Assembly: GCA_903887775.1 (NCBI GenBank)
Contig: CAISRB010000007.1
Span: 248,001 to 312,000, forward strand
Length of the DNA: 64,000 bases
Direction: 5' to 3'
Origin: an uncultured Bacteroidales bacterium
GTDB taxonomy: Bacteria > Bacteroidota > Bacteroidia > Bacteroidales > FEN-979
The notes under the pieces are model-generated. The model saw only the letters and a program-made list of their open reading frames with translations, had not been told where the DNA came from and made no database searches. A program made the translations under genes and the position numbers. Of the stretch, positions 1 through 8,050 are shown in pieces. Every line of letters starts with the position of its first letter. Positions within the stretch are counted from its first letter, which is position 1.

Positions 1-604
1 CAGGGCCCGGCGCAACCTGGACTTCATGCCATGTATTTCCATGGTCGGAGCTGCAGGCAACACTTTGACCGTATGTATTATTGATCTTGCCGACATACCA
101 TCTCCCGTCCCTGCTGATGGCGGTCGCGGGATCACCGCTGTTCGCCTTTCCTGCACCCTCGAAGGAGCCGCCCCAGCTTAGTCCGTTATCCGAAGAACTA
201 TAGGAGTCGGCACCGAAAGCATTCTGTACAGAACCCTGGTCCCAGTCTGTGGAATTATTCGAATTCAATACATTATTTTCATCCCCTGGGTCGATGAACA
301 CTGAATTTTCGCTTTGGGTCAGCCCGGTGTTACCTGTGACCGGCACATCAGGCGAATCCAGGGGAGCCAGGCCGACGGTACGGATGCAGGATGAACCGGG
401 TTTTGGAGCTACCCAGGGTAAGAGCTTCTGAGGTTTTACATAACCCAGGCGTACCATTTCTTTCCAGTAGCCGATATTGTCGGCATAAGGGATTACTCTC
501 CCTTTTCCTGCAGCCGTGATTTCGGGTAAGCCCGACAGCCTCTGGGCCTTAGAAAACAAACAACAAATCAGCAGGGCCGGGATGATCAAGTATAATCTCT
601 TCAT
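1..604 (-). CDS. Secreted BNR/sialidase-repeat protein, 5' part only
   Basis: An open frame runs leftward from an ATG at 604 and leaves the window at base 1 without a stop, so only about 201 N-terminal residues are visible. Residues 1-20 form a signal peptide (MKRL, hydrophobic core, then SKA before Q), with glutamine predicted as the first mature residue. Two stretches, SSSDNGLSWGGSF and SSDHGNTWHE, match the S-x-D-x-G-x-x-W turn of BNR/sialidase-type propeller repeats. This suggests a periplasmic or cell-surface propeller protein, perhaps T9SS cargo like others here, but the C-terminus that would show a sorting domain is outside the window. It diverges from the CorC-like gene. A minus-strand TACCTTTG box lies at 626-633. 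Substrate is unknown. Confidence 0.75.
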   Translation of the reverse strand, partial: MKRLYLIIPALLICCLFSKAQRLSGLPEITAAGKGRVIPYADNIGYWKEMVRLGYVKPQKLLPWVAPKPGSSCIRTVGLAPLDSPDVPVTGNTGLTQSENSVFIDPGDENNVLNSNNSTDWDQGSVQNAFGADSYSSSDNGLSWGGSFEGAGKANSGDPATAISRDGRWYVGKINNTYGQSVACSSDHGNTWHEVQVAPGP

Positions 605-625
605 CGTACTGAAGCTCAATGAATA

Positions 626-633
626 CAAAGGTA
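626..633 (-). promoter_or_regulatory. Candidate -7 box TACCTTTG
   Basis: Reading leftward, TACCTTTG matches the Bacteroidetes TAnnTTTG -7 consensus, 22 bases before the ATG at 604. No convincing -33 TTTG element is visible. Confidence 0.55.
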
Positions 634-658
634 CTGAACAATTTTGCGCAGGATTGTG

Positions 659-666
659 TATCTTTG
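659..666 (+). promoter_or_regulatory. Candidate -7 box TATCTTTG
   Basis: TATCTTTG ends 13 bases before the preferred ATG (679) of the CorC-like gene, implying a very short leader. With the box at 626-633 it forms a divergent promoter pair about 25 bp apart. Confidence 0.6.
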
Positions 667-678
667 AAAAAAGAATAT

Positions 679-1965
679 ATGTTTCTCGAAATATTCATCT
701 TATTCATTCTCTTTCTCATCAACGGACTGTTTGTCATGACTGAGATTGCCCTGGTTTCGTCACGAAAGACCAGGCTCGAAATGGATGCAAATTCGGGTCA
801 CAAAGGTGCACGGATTGCTTTAGAACAGCTGAACAACCCTTCCCGCATACTATCCACTTTCCAGATAGTCATCACACTGATAGGCATTCTTACCGGGGTG
901 TTCAGCGGAGCCGAAATATCCGAAGGGATGGCCTCATTGCTGGTATCTGCAGGTATTTCACTTTCCGTTTCAATGACCCTTGCCCTTACCATTGTGGTCA
1001 TACTGGTCACACTCATATCAATGCTCATAGGCGAGCTTGTTCCCAAACGCATTGGCCTGATCAATCCCGAAGGCATATCGAAAGTAATGGTCGCCCCCAT
1101 TGTCGGAATCTCTTATGTACTCAAGCCTGTTACCTGGCTGCTGACCAGGTTAAGCGACCTGATCATAGCTTTTTTTGGGATAAAGACATCCGCAGACTCA
1201 AAAGTAACGGAAGAAGAAATACGGGCCATGGTGCAGGAAGGGGCTGAGGATGGTGAAGTACAGGAAATAGAACAGGATATTGTTGAACGGGTGTTTCACC
1301 TGGGTGACCAGAAAATCGCTTCTCTCATGACTCATTACTCCGATATCCTCTGGCTTGATGCTAATGAAAGCCTGGCAGAGATTTGGAAGAAAATGAGGGA
1401 AGAGGTACATTCGGTTTACCCTGTTTGCGAGGATGACCTTGATAATGTTCTTGGGGTGGTTTATATCAAAGATTTGTTTTTACATTCGAAGCCGGATGCG
1501 GATCTCAATCTGAAAGACTATATCAAGCCCGCGCAGCTTGTGCTGGAGACGCTCACAGCATACGAGTCGCTCGAGCTGTTCAAGGAAAACAAGATACATT
1601 ACGGCCTGGTGGTTGACGAATACGGCTCCATCGTAGGGATGGTAACCCTGAATGATATTCTGGAAGCCCTTGTGGGCGACTTCAACGAACCCGACCCTGA
1701 TGAGCCTCAGATCAACCGCAGGGATGACGGAAGCTGGCTGGCCGACGGACAGATGTCGTTCTACGAATTTGCCTATGAATTCAACCTGCAGGGTTTCGAT
1801 AAATCGAGGATTAAGTTCAACACCCTGGCAGGCCTTGCTATCAGCATACTCAAACGAATCCCTAAGCCAGGCGAGAAGTTCAGTTTTATGGGCTATGAAT
1901 TTGAAATTGTCGACCTCGACGGCAACCGCATCGATAAGTTCATTATTAAAAAAATAAAGGAATAA
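679..1965 (+). CDS. CorC/HlyC (CNNM, DUF21) family membrane protein with CBS pair
   Basis: A 428-residue inner-membrane protein of the hemolysin C/CorC family, linked elsewhere to Mg2+/Co2+ efflux or Na+-coupled Mg2+ handling. The DUF21/CNNM domain with about four hydrophobic segments covers roughly residues 1-180. A CBS pair follows at about 195-320, including GLVVDEYGSIVGMVTLNDILEALVGD, and a CorC_HlyC domain lies near the C-terminus (about 340-425). The frame is open further upstream to 619, but that extension crosses the promoter box and adds a non-conserved tail, so 679 is preferred. The gliding protein GldE belongs to the same broad family; here the gene is not next to ssb/gldD, so the GldE name is withheld. 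A hairpin terminator follows at once. Confidence 0.85.
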   Translation: MFLEIFILFILFLINGLFVMTEIALVSSRKTRLEMDANSGHKGARIALEQLNNPSRILSTFQIVITLIGILTGVFSGAEISEGMASLLVSAGISLSVSMTLALTIVVILVTLISMLIGELVPKRIGLINPEGISKVMVAPIVGISYVLKPVTWLLTRLSDLIIAFFGIKTSADSKVTEEEIRAMVQEGAEDGEVQEIEQDIVERVFHLGDQKIASLMTHYSDILWLDANESLAEIWKKMREEVHSVYPVCEDDLDNVLGVVYIKDLFLHSKPDADLNLKDYIKPAQLVLETLTAYESLELFKENKIHYGLVVDEYGSIVGMVTLNDILEALVGDFNEPDPDEPQINRRDDGSWLADGQMSFYEFAYEFNLQGFDKSRIKFNTLAGLAISILKRIPKPGEKFSFMGYEFEIVDLDGNRIDKFIIKKIKE

Positions 1966-1970
1966 AAAAA

Positions 1971-1997
1971 CCGGCTTTTCAGGGCCGGGTCTTTTTC
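1971..1997. terminator. Rho-independent hairpin between convergent genes
   Basis: Stem CCGGC (1971-1975) pairs with GCCGG (1984-1988) around an 8-base loop. An A-run precedes it and TCTTTTT follows it. It lies between the CorC-like stop (1965) and the convergent protease stop (2012), so it can act for both strands. Confidence 0.75.
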
Positions 1998-2011
1998 AGA
2001 TCCGCAGATCA

Positions 2012-4501
2012 TTATTTCCGGATGACAAGCTTCCTGATAAAGGAGCCTGCCTCGCTTTCTATCCTGATGTAGTAGATGCCTTCAGGTTGTTGGCTAAAGT
2101 CTATGATCCTGTTTAGCCTACCGCTGATTTTCAGGTTTTTTTCAGAGAACACGGAAGTCCCCAGTGAGTTGAACACATTGATTGTTATTTTCACAGGCGA
2201 GCGGGAAATGAAACCGATAGTGAATTTTCCGCTTGCCGGGCTTGGGTAAACTTCGAATCCCAGGTTGTTGATGCCGCTATTATTAATATTGGAGTCGGCA
2301 GAAAGAGGTAGTGAAGTCACTGTGATATACGAACTGTAGCGTATATAATTTTGTTTTGTAGCTACTACCATGATCCGGGTACCAACCGGGAATTGAGGGA
2401 TGGTGACAGCCACCGGGCCAAATGCGCTCCCGTAAGCAGTGGCAATGATCTCATTGTTCACGGTGAGGGCGATAAATGCACTGTCATTAGCGGTGATCCT
2501 GACAGTTGCAGCTCCGCTGTCAATGGTTGCGGGATGGCTTACTGTAAGATTAACGGGAACGGTATCGGCCAACTGCAGGAAAGCATCGCCATGCATATGG
2601 AATAAACGGTAAGTGATCTGCTTTTCCCCAGTCAGATAAGGCCAGTCGGACTGTTTCAGGAAGTATTTGCCGGCTGCATTTCCGAATGCAGGGAGAATAC
2701 CCCTTGAAGACGGAAGTGACCCATAAGCCGGCATGAACCGTGGCCACAAATTGTCGAAAACCCCCCAGAGAAAAGTATCGTTCACAAATGAAAAAGATGT
2801 TTCAGTCGGGCAAATCAGGCCCAGGGCGCCCGCATCGTGACCATTGGCAGTGAGGCGCTCAAAAACTTCCTGGAAACATTCTGCAGGGCAACCCGGGGGG
2901 TTATGGAAAGCGCCGGTCTCGCAGTTGATGGAGAATACAAAAGGTAAAAGTGTATTCGTGAGCTGGCTGATGTCGGAGATGGAATAAGATGGTTCCCCCC
3001 AAAGGGTGTAAGTCCCGTGATCCCTGTGAAGAACCACAAACGCACCACTGTTGATGGCGGCATTGATTTTTGTGGCAGTTCCTCCTGTGAATCCTCCCAG
3101 TTCGCCGGGTGTACCTGGAATGTAATTCAGCCCGGAAGGACCGAAATAATCGACCAATGTACTTGTGCTCGGGGCAGTTGACCAGGGGCCGCTTAAGTAA
3201 TTATCGGCCGGCGAAAAAAGGTCGTTTATCCTTTCAACATGCTTTCCCAGGACGTTCTTCCAAAACCCTCCGACCAGTTCGGAACAAAGCTGGAACCAGC
3301 GGTCATCCTCCCAGCCAAGGGCAGTGACGGGATGCATGTAATAAGCTGTATCAAGGGGCCGGTTCCTTTCAAAATTCATGATCCGGCCGACCATCGTATG
3401 CAACTGTGAAGAGTCATTTGCAGCAATCCGTGCAAAGACGACATCAGGCATGTCGTCCCCATCCACATCGGCAAAGTAATTGTCGGAGGCGAAATCGGGA
3501 TAGCCGGCATCATGGGAAAAAAGATGTGAGGTGATGTTTTTGTTCGCGTCGGTACCGTAGTCGCCAAGCAAAAGGCAGGCTGCCGGTTTAATGGTCCAGT
3601 TATTATACGCATTCAAGATGAAAGATTTAATTGCGTATTGGGTGTTCCCACCAATATCGGCAAGCGAAAAAACCCTTGTAAGAATACCCTGCTGGTTACG
3701 CCAGTTTTTCAGTGTATCGGCCCAACGGAGAAAGTCAGGGCCGTTCGGGCTGATGATAATATATTCACATTCATTGCCGGCTGCTGACTTGCAGTTCCTG
3801 AGGTTTTGCATGCGTTCGGGGTAATTAACCACAGGAAGCGAGGAGAAATTCATGATATTATCGGCCATGATCGGATCCCAGTATGGACTTCGGAAAGCTT
3901 CATCGCCAAAGCCGCCTGTACCACCCTCGAAAGTCAGGTTGATCTTAATATTCTTATATACTTTCAGCTCCTTTGTAACCGGGTTGTACTGAAACGGAGT
4001 GATGCCAAGCATAACCACGTCGGTGCCGCGGATCTGGTCTACGCCTGAGATCTGAAACGGATTTGCAGGATAAAAAGCATTCAGGCTGTACACTGCCTCA
4101 TCTTTCCTGTAAACAATGTCTTTCTGAGTGTCGAGAGGGAGCTCAGGAGCCCAGGCAAGGTCAATCCCCTGTATCGTTTCCACGTCGTAATCAACAATTT
4201 CAAGATGCGGAGTGGCCCCCTTGGGGATTGCAATATAACGCCCGGTTCCGGGAAGGTCAGGTTTACCTGCATTATTTGAAAGGAAGTTTCCCGGCAGGTT
4301 GACCTTCAACAGGTTTTGCCGGTTTATCAAGACAGGTTCAATGGAGAAATTCCGGATTGAATAAACCAGCTTAACAACATCCGGCGTCGAGAGCGTGAGA
4401 TTAAAACCCTGGCTCCAGCTGCTGCTGTATGAATAATTCTTTGCATCCGCAGAGAATGCAAAGAACATGGAAGCAACCAGTACCAATAAACCTCTTTTCA
4501 A
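2012..4501 (-). CDS. Gingipain-like C25 cysteine peptidase with T9SS sorting domain
   Basis: Secreted protease of peptidase family C25 (829 aa). The start is a TTG at 4501: the signal peptide (MKRGLLVLVASMFFAFSADA) needs it, and the next ATG would cut that peptide in half. A propeptide-like region (about 25-230) precedes the catalytic domain. The probable catalytic His is H495 in HRDHG and the Cys is C527 in INCETGAF; their 32-residue spacing is close to that of gingipain R. After an Ig-like segment, residues about 750-829 form a T9SS type A sorting domain starting near YPSPASGKF and ending FIRKLVIRK. It starts 11 bases after the stop of the gene upstream and is probably co-transcribed. Substrate preference cannot be read from the sequence. 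Confidence 0.88.
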   Translation of the reverse strand: MKRGLLVLVASMFFAFSADAKNYSYSSSWSQGFNLTLSTPDVVKLVYSIRNFSIEPVLINRQNLLKVNLPGNFLSNNAGKPDLPGTGRYIAIPKGATPHLEIVDYDVETIQGIDLAWAPELPLDTQKDIVYRKDEAVYSLNAFYPANPFQISGVDQIRGTDVVMLGITPFQYNPVTKELKVYKNIKINLTFEGGTGGFGDEAFRSPYWDPIMADNIMNFSSLPVVNYPERMQNLRNCKSAAGNECEYIIISPNGPDFLRWADTLKNWRNQQGILTRVFSLADIGGNTQYAIKSFILNAYNNWTIKPAACLLLGDYGTDANKNITSHLFSHDAGYPDFASDNYFADVDGDDMPDVVFARIAANDSSQLHTMVGRIMNFERNRPLDTAYYMHPVTALGWEDDRWFQLCSELVGGFWKNVLGKHVERINDLFSPADNYLSGPWSTAPSTSTLVDYFGPSGLNYIPGTPGELGGFTGGTATKINAAINSGAFVVLHRDHGTYTLWGEPSYSISDISQLTNTLLPFVFSINCETGAFHNPPGCPAECFQEVFERLTANGHDAGALGLICPTETSFSFVNDTFLWGVFDNLWPRFMPAYGSLPSSRGILPAFGNAAGKYFLKQSDWPYLTGEKQITYRLFHMHGDAFLQLADTVPVNLTVSHPATIDSGAATVRITANDSAFIALTVNNEIIATAYGSAFGPVAVTIPQFPVGTRIMVVATKQNYIRYSSYITVTSLPLSADSNINNSGINNLGFEVYPSPASGKFTIGFISRSPVKITINVFNSLGTSVFSEKNLKISGRLNRIIDFSQQPEGIYYIRIESEAGSFIRKLVIRK

Positions 4502-4512
4502 TTTAAAATGAT

Positions 4513-6630
4513 TTACCGGATTATAAGTTTTGTCACAGAATTATAATTAATGCCTTTAACTTCAAGAGAATAAACCCCTGATGGTAAAGCAGGCAGGTTT
4601 AATGTAACGGATTGCGGGTCCGACAGGTTCATGTTCTCCCATGTCCTGACAACCTGCCCAAAGGTGTTAACTAAACAAATCACCACCTTTGATGTGAGGG
4701 TGGAACCGGTTTTCAGTGTTACTTTGCCGGAGCATGGGTTAGGATATACATCTATACTTGCATCCTTCTGTTTCTCCCGGATCCCTACCGGGATATTCTC
4801 GGTAAACACCCAAAGGGCGGGATCTCCGAGAAGGTTGCAATCATAATGGCACCAGCGCTGTGCACCAGGCTCAAATTCATTCGGGATGGTCACCCAGGGA
4901 GCCGTTTTAACTTTTGACATGAGATGAGCAGTTCCAAGTTCATGAACCTGGTCAGCAACGGTATCGTTGTACAGGGCGCTGACGAACTCCCTGTTGAGGT
5001 GGGCCGAAGGCCCTTCGGTAGTACCCTGGTCAAACCAGCCGTACCTTGAATTAAAGATCCCCCCTGCAAGAAAATTCTCAATCAGCACCATTCTCTCGGC
5101 AATACAGTCGTTGGCATCGAAGGCGCCGCAGTCGCATCCATGGGTATACATCAGGGTGTAATTATGGGTGACGCCGTTCAGTGCATAGAAATTCGCATTG
5201 GTGATATCATCCAGGTTGAGCCTCATAACATAAACCTGGTTGGCATGACCTGCATGATAAATAAATGAGGGCCCGTTGTTTATTCTGCTTAAAAGTGCGT
5301 TCAATTTCCAGGTATAACCAACAGGACCATTGGGGCTGATAAGGGTATCGTAAAGTCTGTCGATGGTATTTAATGAAGATGGAATGCCGTGGGTGAAATA
5401 GCCATTGTCGGTATGATCATTTATCAGGAGTTCCAGATAATCCTGGCCCATAGTCCATCGCGGTGTGGACGAATCCATAAATTCACCTGCGATGAGAGGT
5501 TGAGCCTGTTCGTTGGATTTCTGGTGGGTGCGGTACCATATCGTTTTATGGATGATGTTGGCTTGCTCCTGGACTGTACCAAACGGGAGCCTTCCTACAG
5601 ATACTTCAGGAAGCAGATCAGCAGAATCTGCCACTTCTCCATAGATGCCGTTGGCGTTTGCGTCGTAATTCCCATCCATCCCCGAATAATACAGGTCAGC
5701 AGGAATATTTGAATCAGAATAACCCCCGCCAGAGATCACATAACAGTAAAAACCCCGGAAAGGAACAATTGAAACATCACCCCCAAGCAAGACATACTCA
5801 ACGCCGTTCTGCTGGTATTCCCTCTGGATCAGGTTACGGATTTTATCCTTCTCATCAAGGCCGGTGATGGTAGCGTAGATGTCTTCCACGGTGTAGATTT
5901 GCGAACTGATCCCAAGAGAATCATACATGGCAGTAAGCTGCGCAAAACCTGATGAGAAAGCCTGGCTGGTGATAATGAGGATCTGGTACCCGGAAGCACT
6001 GCTCTGTTTCTGAGGGTATTGATCAATCAGTTCAGGGTTCTGGGCAAACTGCCTGACCCGGTTAATGACTTTTCCGGAGGGTGAAAGATTTTTCAGAGCT
6101 TCTTCAGATCTGGCTGATTTTTCAGTTGTTATTGTAATTGTGACATCGGAATAATATCCGGCTTTCTGAAGTGAAGGATAATAAACCATCGGGGTAAAAG
6201 TACAGAGGGCAAATGCATATCCGTTAAGATATGAAGTATTGAGGTTTCCAGTCGCCACAAGCGGATATGGTGATGAAGAACAATAGACTGCCTCATTTTT
6301 AAGAAATTTCCCGTTGTCACCTTTTGATATCGGGCTGATGTCCTGCTGCGGCTGGATCATGAAGTTCCCCTGGATCTCTGTGAATCCCGAGCCCTGCATA
6401 TGAATTTCCCTGGCCGATTCACCGGCCGGTAACATAAGCGCTACTGCTTTCCATGGCATCATGGGTTCACCTGCGTTGCCCGACAATAATGTGTTGTCAA
6501 ACGAAAGAGTCTGGAAGTTCCCGTTGCTCTTTATTGTTACTTTGCCGAAGTGGTAAGTTTTGGTAACTATTCCTGCGAATAAAGAAAAGTTCAGGAGAGA
6601 TAATACCACAAAAAGAATAAATTTTTTCAT
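4513..6630 (-). CDS. Gingipain-like C25 cysteine peptidase with T9SS sorting domain
   Basis: Second C25-family protease (705 aa), first gene of a two-gene operon with the protease downstream. The order is signal peptide (MKKFILFVVLSLLNFSLFAG), a propeptide region to about residue 210, and a catalytic domain with HAGH (H462) and a C-x-C pair in THGCDCGAFD (C499, C501). The late block CHYDCNLLGDPALWVF is typical of C25 enzymes. A T9SS C-terminal sorting domain starts at YPNPCSGKV and ends TKLIIR. Export across the outer membrane by T9SS is expected. The two proteases differ too much to be a recent duplication. The leader carries a 14-bp inverted repeat and a GGCAACTTTT motif shared with the ECF sigma cluster. 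Confidence 0.9.
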   Translation of the reverse strand: MKKFILFVVLSLLNFSLFAGIVTKTYHFGKVTIKSNGNFQTLSFDNTLLSGNAGEPMMPWKAVALMLPAGESAREIHMQGSGFTEIQGNFMIQPQQDISPISKGDNGKFLKNEAVYCSSSPYPLVATGNLNTSYLNGYAFALCTFTPMVYYPSLQKAGYYSDVTITITTEKSARSEEALKNLSPSGKVINRVRQFAQNPELIDQYPQKQSSASGYQILIITSQAFSSGFAQLTAMYDSLGISSQIYTVEDIYATITGLDEKDKIRNLIQREYQQNGVEYVLLGGDVSIVPFRGFYCYVISGGGYSDSNIPADLYYSGMDGNYDANANGIYGEVADSADLLPEVSVGRLPFGTVQEQANIIHKTIWYRTHQKSNEQAQPLIAGEFMDSSTPRWTMGQDYLELLINDHTDNGYFTHGIPSSLNTIDRLYDTLISPNGPVGYTWKLNALLSRINNGPSFIYHAGHANQVYVMRLNLDDITNANFYALNGVTHNYTLMYTHGCDCGAFDANDCIAERMVLIENFLAGGIFNSRYGWFDQGTTEGPSAHLNREFVSALYNDTVADQVHELGTAHLMSKVKTAPWVTIPNEFEPGAQRWCHYDCNLLGDPALWVFTENIPVGIREKQKDASIDVYPNPCSGKVTLKTGSTLTSKVVICLVNTFGQVVRTWENMNLSDPQSVTLNLPALPSGVYSLEVKGINYNSVTKLIIR

Positions 6631-6662
6631 CTGTCAATATTTAGTTTTTTACAAGCGGTCAC

Positions 6663-6722
6663 ATGAAATACCCATATTGTCATTCACTTTTTGTATTACC
6701 GCAGCTGGTATGGGTATTTCAT
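6663..6722. repeat. Perfect 14-bp inverted repeat in the protease-operon leader
   Basis: ATGAAATACCCATA at 6663-6676 is exactly reverse-complementary to 6709-6722, with a 32-base spacer. It lies between the candidate promoter (6756-6763) and the ATG at 6630, so it would be in the 5' untranslated RNA. It could be a regulator site, an RNA stem, or part of transcription termination for the ROK gene that ends at 6789. There is no U-run. Confidence 0.7.
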
Positions 6723-6755
6723 AACAGGAATTAAGCAACATTACATTACAGACAG

Positions 6756-6763
6756 CAAAGTTA
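6756..6763 (-). promoter_or_regulatory. Candidate -7 box TAACTTTG of the protease operon
   Basis: Leftward TAACTTTG, about 126 bases before the ATG at 6630. Four bases upstream of it (6767-6776, minus strand) sits GGCAACTTTT, the decamer also found before the ECF sigma gene and the PKD gene, so primary- and ECF-sigma recognition may overlap here. Confidence 0.45.
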
Positions 6764-6788
6764 AAGAAAAGTTGCCGGGTTTGCAGGA

Positions 6789-7886
6789 TTATAACCTGGA
6801 AAGCGCATAGGCATAAGCGCCGAGGGAAACTGCTGCGGAAGTTCCGAGCCTTGAAATTCCCACGCCGATTTTCTTTCCCGGGTCATACTGAACCGTGGTT
6901 TCTGAGAAAGGAACCTGGATCCTGCCTGATCCTGAGATCAGAAATTTTTTCAGCTCCTCCTGGTCCTCGAGGTTATAGACTTCGGTTTCAAGGCGTGGCA
7001 GTGGATGTCCGCTCATCGTGGCAAAAGGCAAATTCATTTCCTCGACCAGCTTCGGAAGAAATAAGGGATAAGCCCCTGATAAGCCGCCGCCGATTACCAC
7101 CAGACCGTCGATCAGTGTGACAGCATTGGCAATAGTGTCGGCCGCATCAACAGCAAACGCTCTGAAGGCCTTGATGGCAGCTTCCTTATTGCCTGGTTTC
7201 TGCCCCATTCCAATTGCGAAGATTTCCTTGGGTTCCGGTACGGAGCCTGTATTCAACCCGCTCAGGCTGGCATATTCGCGTTTCAGCCCCCTGATACTTA
7301 CACTTTCTTCCGCATCCCAGCTTTTATAAGTACGGTTTCGTGAACGGTTGATCTCACCTCCCGCGGAATTATCACCGAATAGCAGGCCATGACGGCTTAC
7401 AATCCCGCCTCCGAAACCTGTCCCGAAAGTAACTCCAAGCAGGTTCCTGTATTCTTTTGAATTACCCGAAGCACGGAGCTTTGCATTGGTTTGGGGAAGC
7501 AGCCCAAACATAGCTTCGCCGTATGTAAACAGATCTCCGTCGTTGAGGATGAAAACCGGCATGCCGAACTGTTCCTGCAGCATGGGCCCGAGGGCAACAC
7601 CCCCGCGGAAAAACGGAAGATTCTGAAGTTCGCCAATGATACCGTTTTCATAATCGGCCGGACCGGGAAATGCAAAACAGATAGCCGAAGCCTTGTCATG
7701 AAGATTGCTTTGAACGAGCTGGAATCCCTTAATTATGGATTTCAGTATCTCTTCCAGTGAATTGGCCTTCGCCGGAAGTGTGATGGGTTCAACAATCTCT
7801 TTAACGGATTGTACAGCAGAGAAAACCAGGTTAGTCCCCCCGGCATCCAGGGTCATTACGATTCGCTTGTCGGTAGTATAATTCAT
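6789..7886 (-). CDS. ROK-family sugar kinase
   Basis: A 365-residue cytoplasmic kinase-fold protein of the ROK (repressor, ORF, kinase) family. An N-terminal phosphate-binding loop TLDAGGTNLVFS lies near residue 12, NDGDLFTYGE carries the expected catalytic Asp, and GVTFGTGFGGGIV and VVIGGGLSG supply the second phosphate and nucleotide contacts. No helix-turn-helix is present, so it is a kinase rather than a repressor. The usual ROK zinc motif CxCGxxGCxE is not found; at the matching place the protein has INRSRNRTYKSWDAEES. The substrate is probably a hexose or amino sugar but cannot be fixed from sequence. It follows polA, separated by a heptamer-repeat block. Confidence 0.8.
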   Translation of the reverse strand: MNYTTDKRIVMTLDAGGTNLVFSAVQSVKEIVEPITLPAKANSLEEILKSIIKGFQLVQSNLHDKASAICFAFPGPADYENGIIGELQNLPFFRGGVALGPMLQEQFGMPVFILNDGDLFTYGEAMFGLLPQTNAKLRASGNSKEYRNLLGVTFGTGFGGGIVSRHGLLFGDNSAGGEINRSRNRTYKSWDAEESVSIRGLKREYASLSGLNTGSVPEPKEIFAIGMGQKPGNKEAAIKAFRAFAVDAADTIANAVTLIDGLVVIGGGLSGAYPLFLPKLVEEMNLPFATMSGHPLPRLETEVYNLEDQEELKKFLISGSGRIQVPFSETTVQYDPGKKIGVGISRLGTSAAVSLGAYAYALSRL

Positions 7887-7907
7887 AGGTTATGTGTTTG
7901 TTCTAAT

Positions 7908-8049
7908 GAAAAGCGAGAAGCGAAAGGCGAAATTATTATTTCACCGGAATAAAGGACCTTTTACTGGATTTAAACCATTTTTTTGTTTCGCTATTTCGCA
8001 TTTCGCTTTTGTCTTCAATTTCGCTTTTCGCTTCTCGCCTTTCGCCTTT
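7908..8049. repeat. Heptamer inverted-arm array, GCGAAAA type
   Basis: The left arm (7913-7933) is three 7-bp units: GCGAGAA, GCGAAAG, GCGAAAT. The right arm (about 7986-8049) carries TTTCGCT-type units in the opposite sense. The arms frame about 50 bases of other sequence. It fills the gap between polA (ends 8051) and the ROK start (7886). The block contains no stops in some frames and so creates spurious small ORFs. Confidence 0.85.
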
Positions 8050-8050
8050 A

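Noticed and set aside
679-1965. Naming the CorC/HlyC-family gene gldE
   Set aside because: Same broad family, but it is not located between ssb and gldD and the family has several paralogues; phylogeny would be needed.
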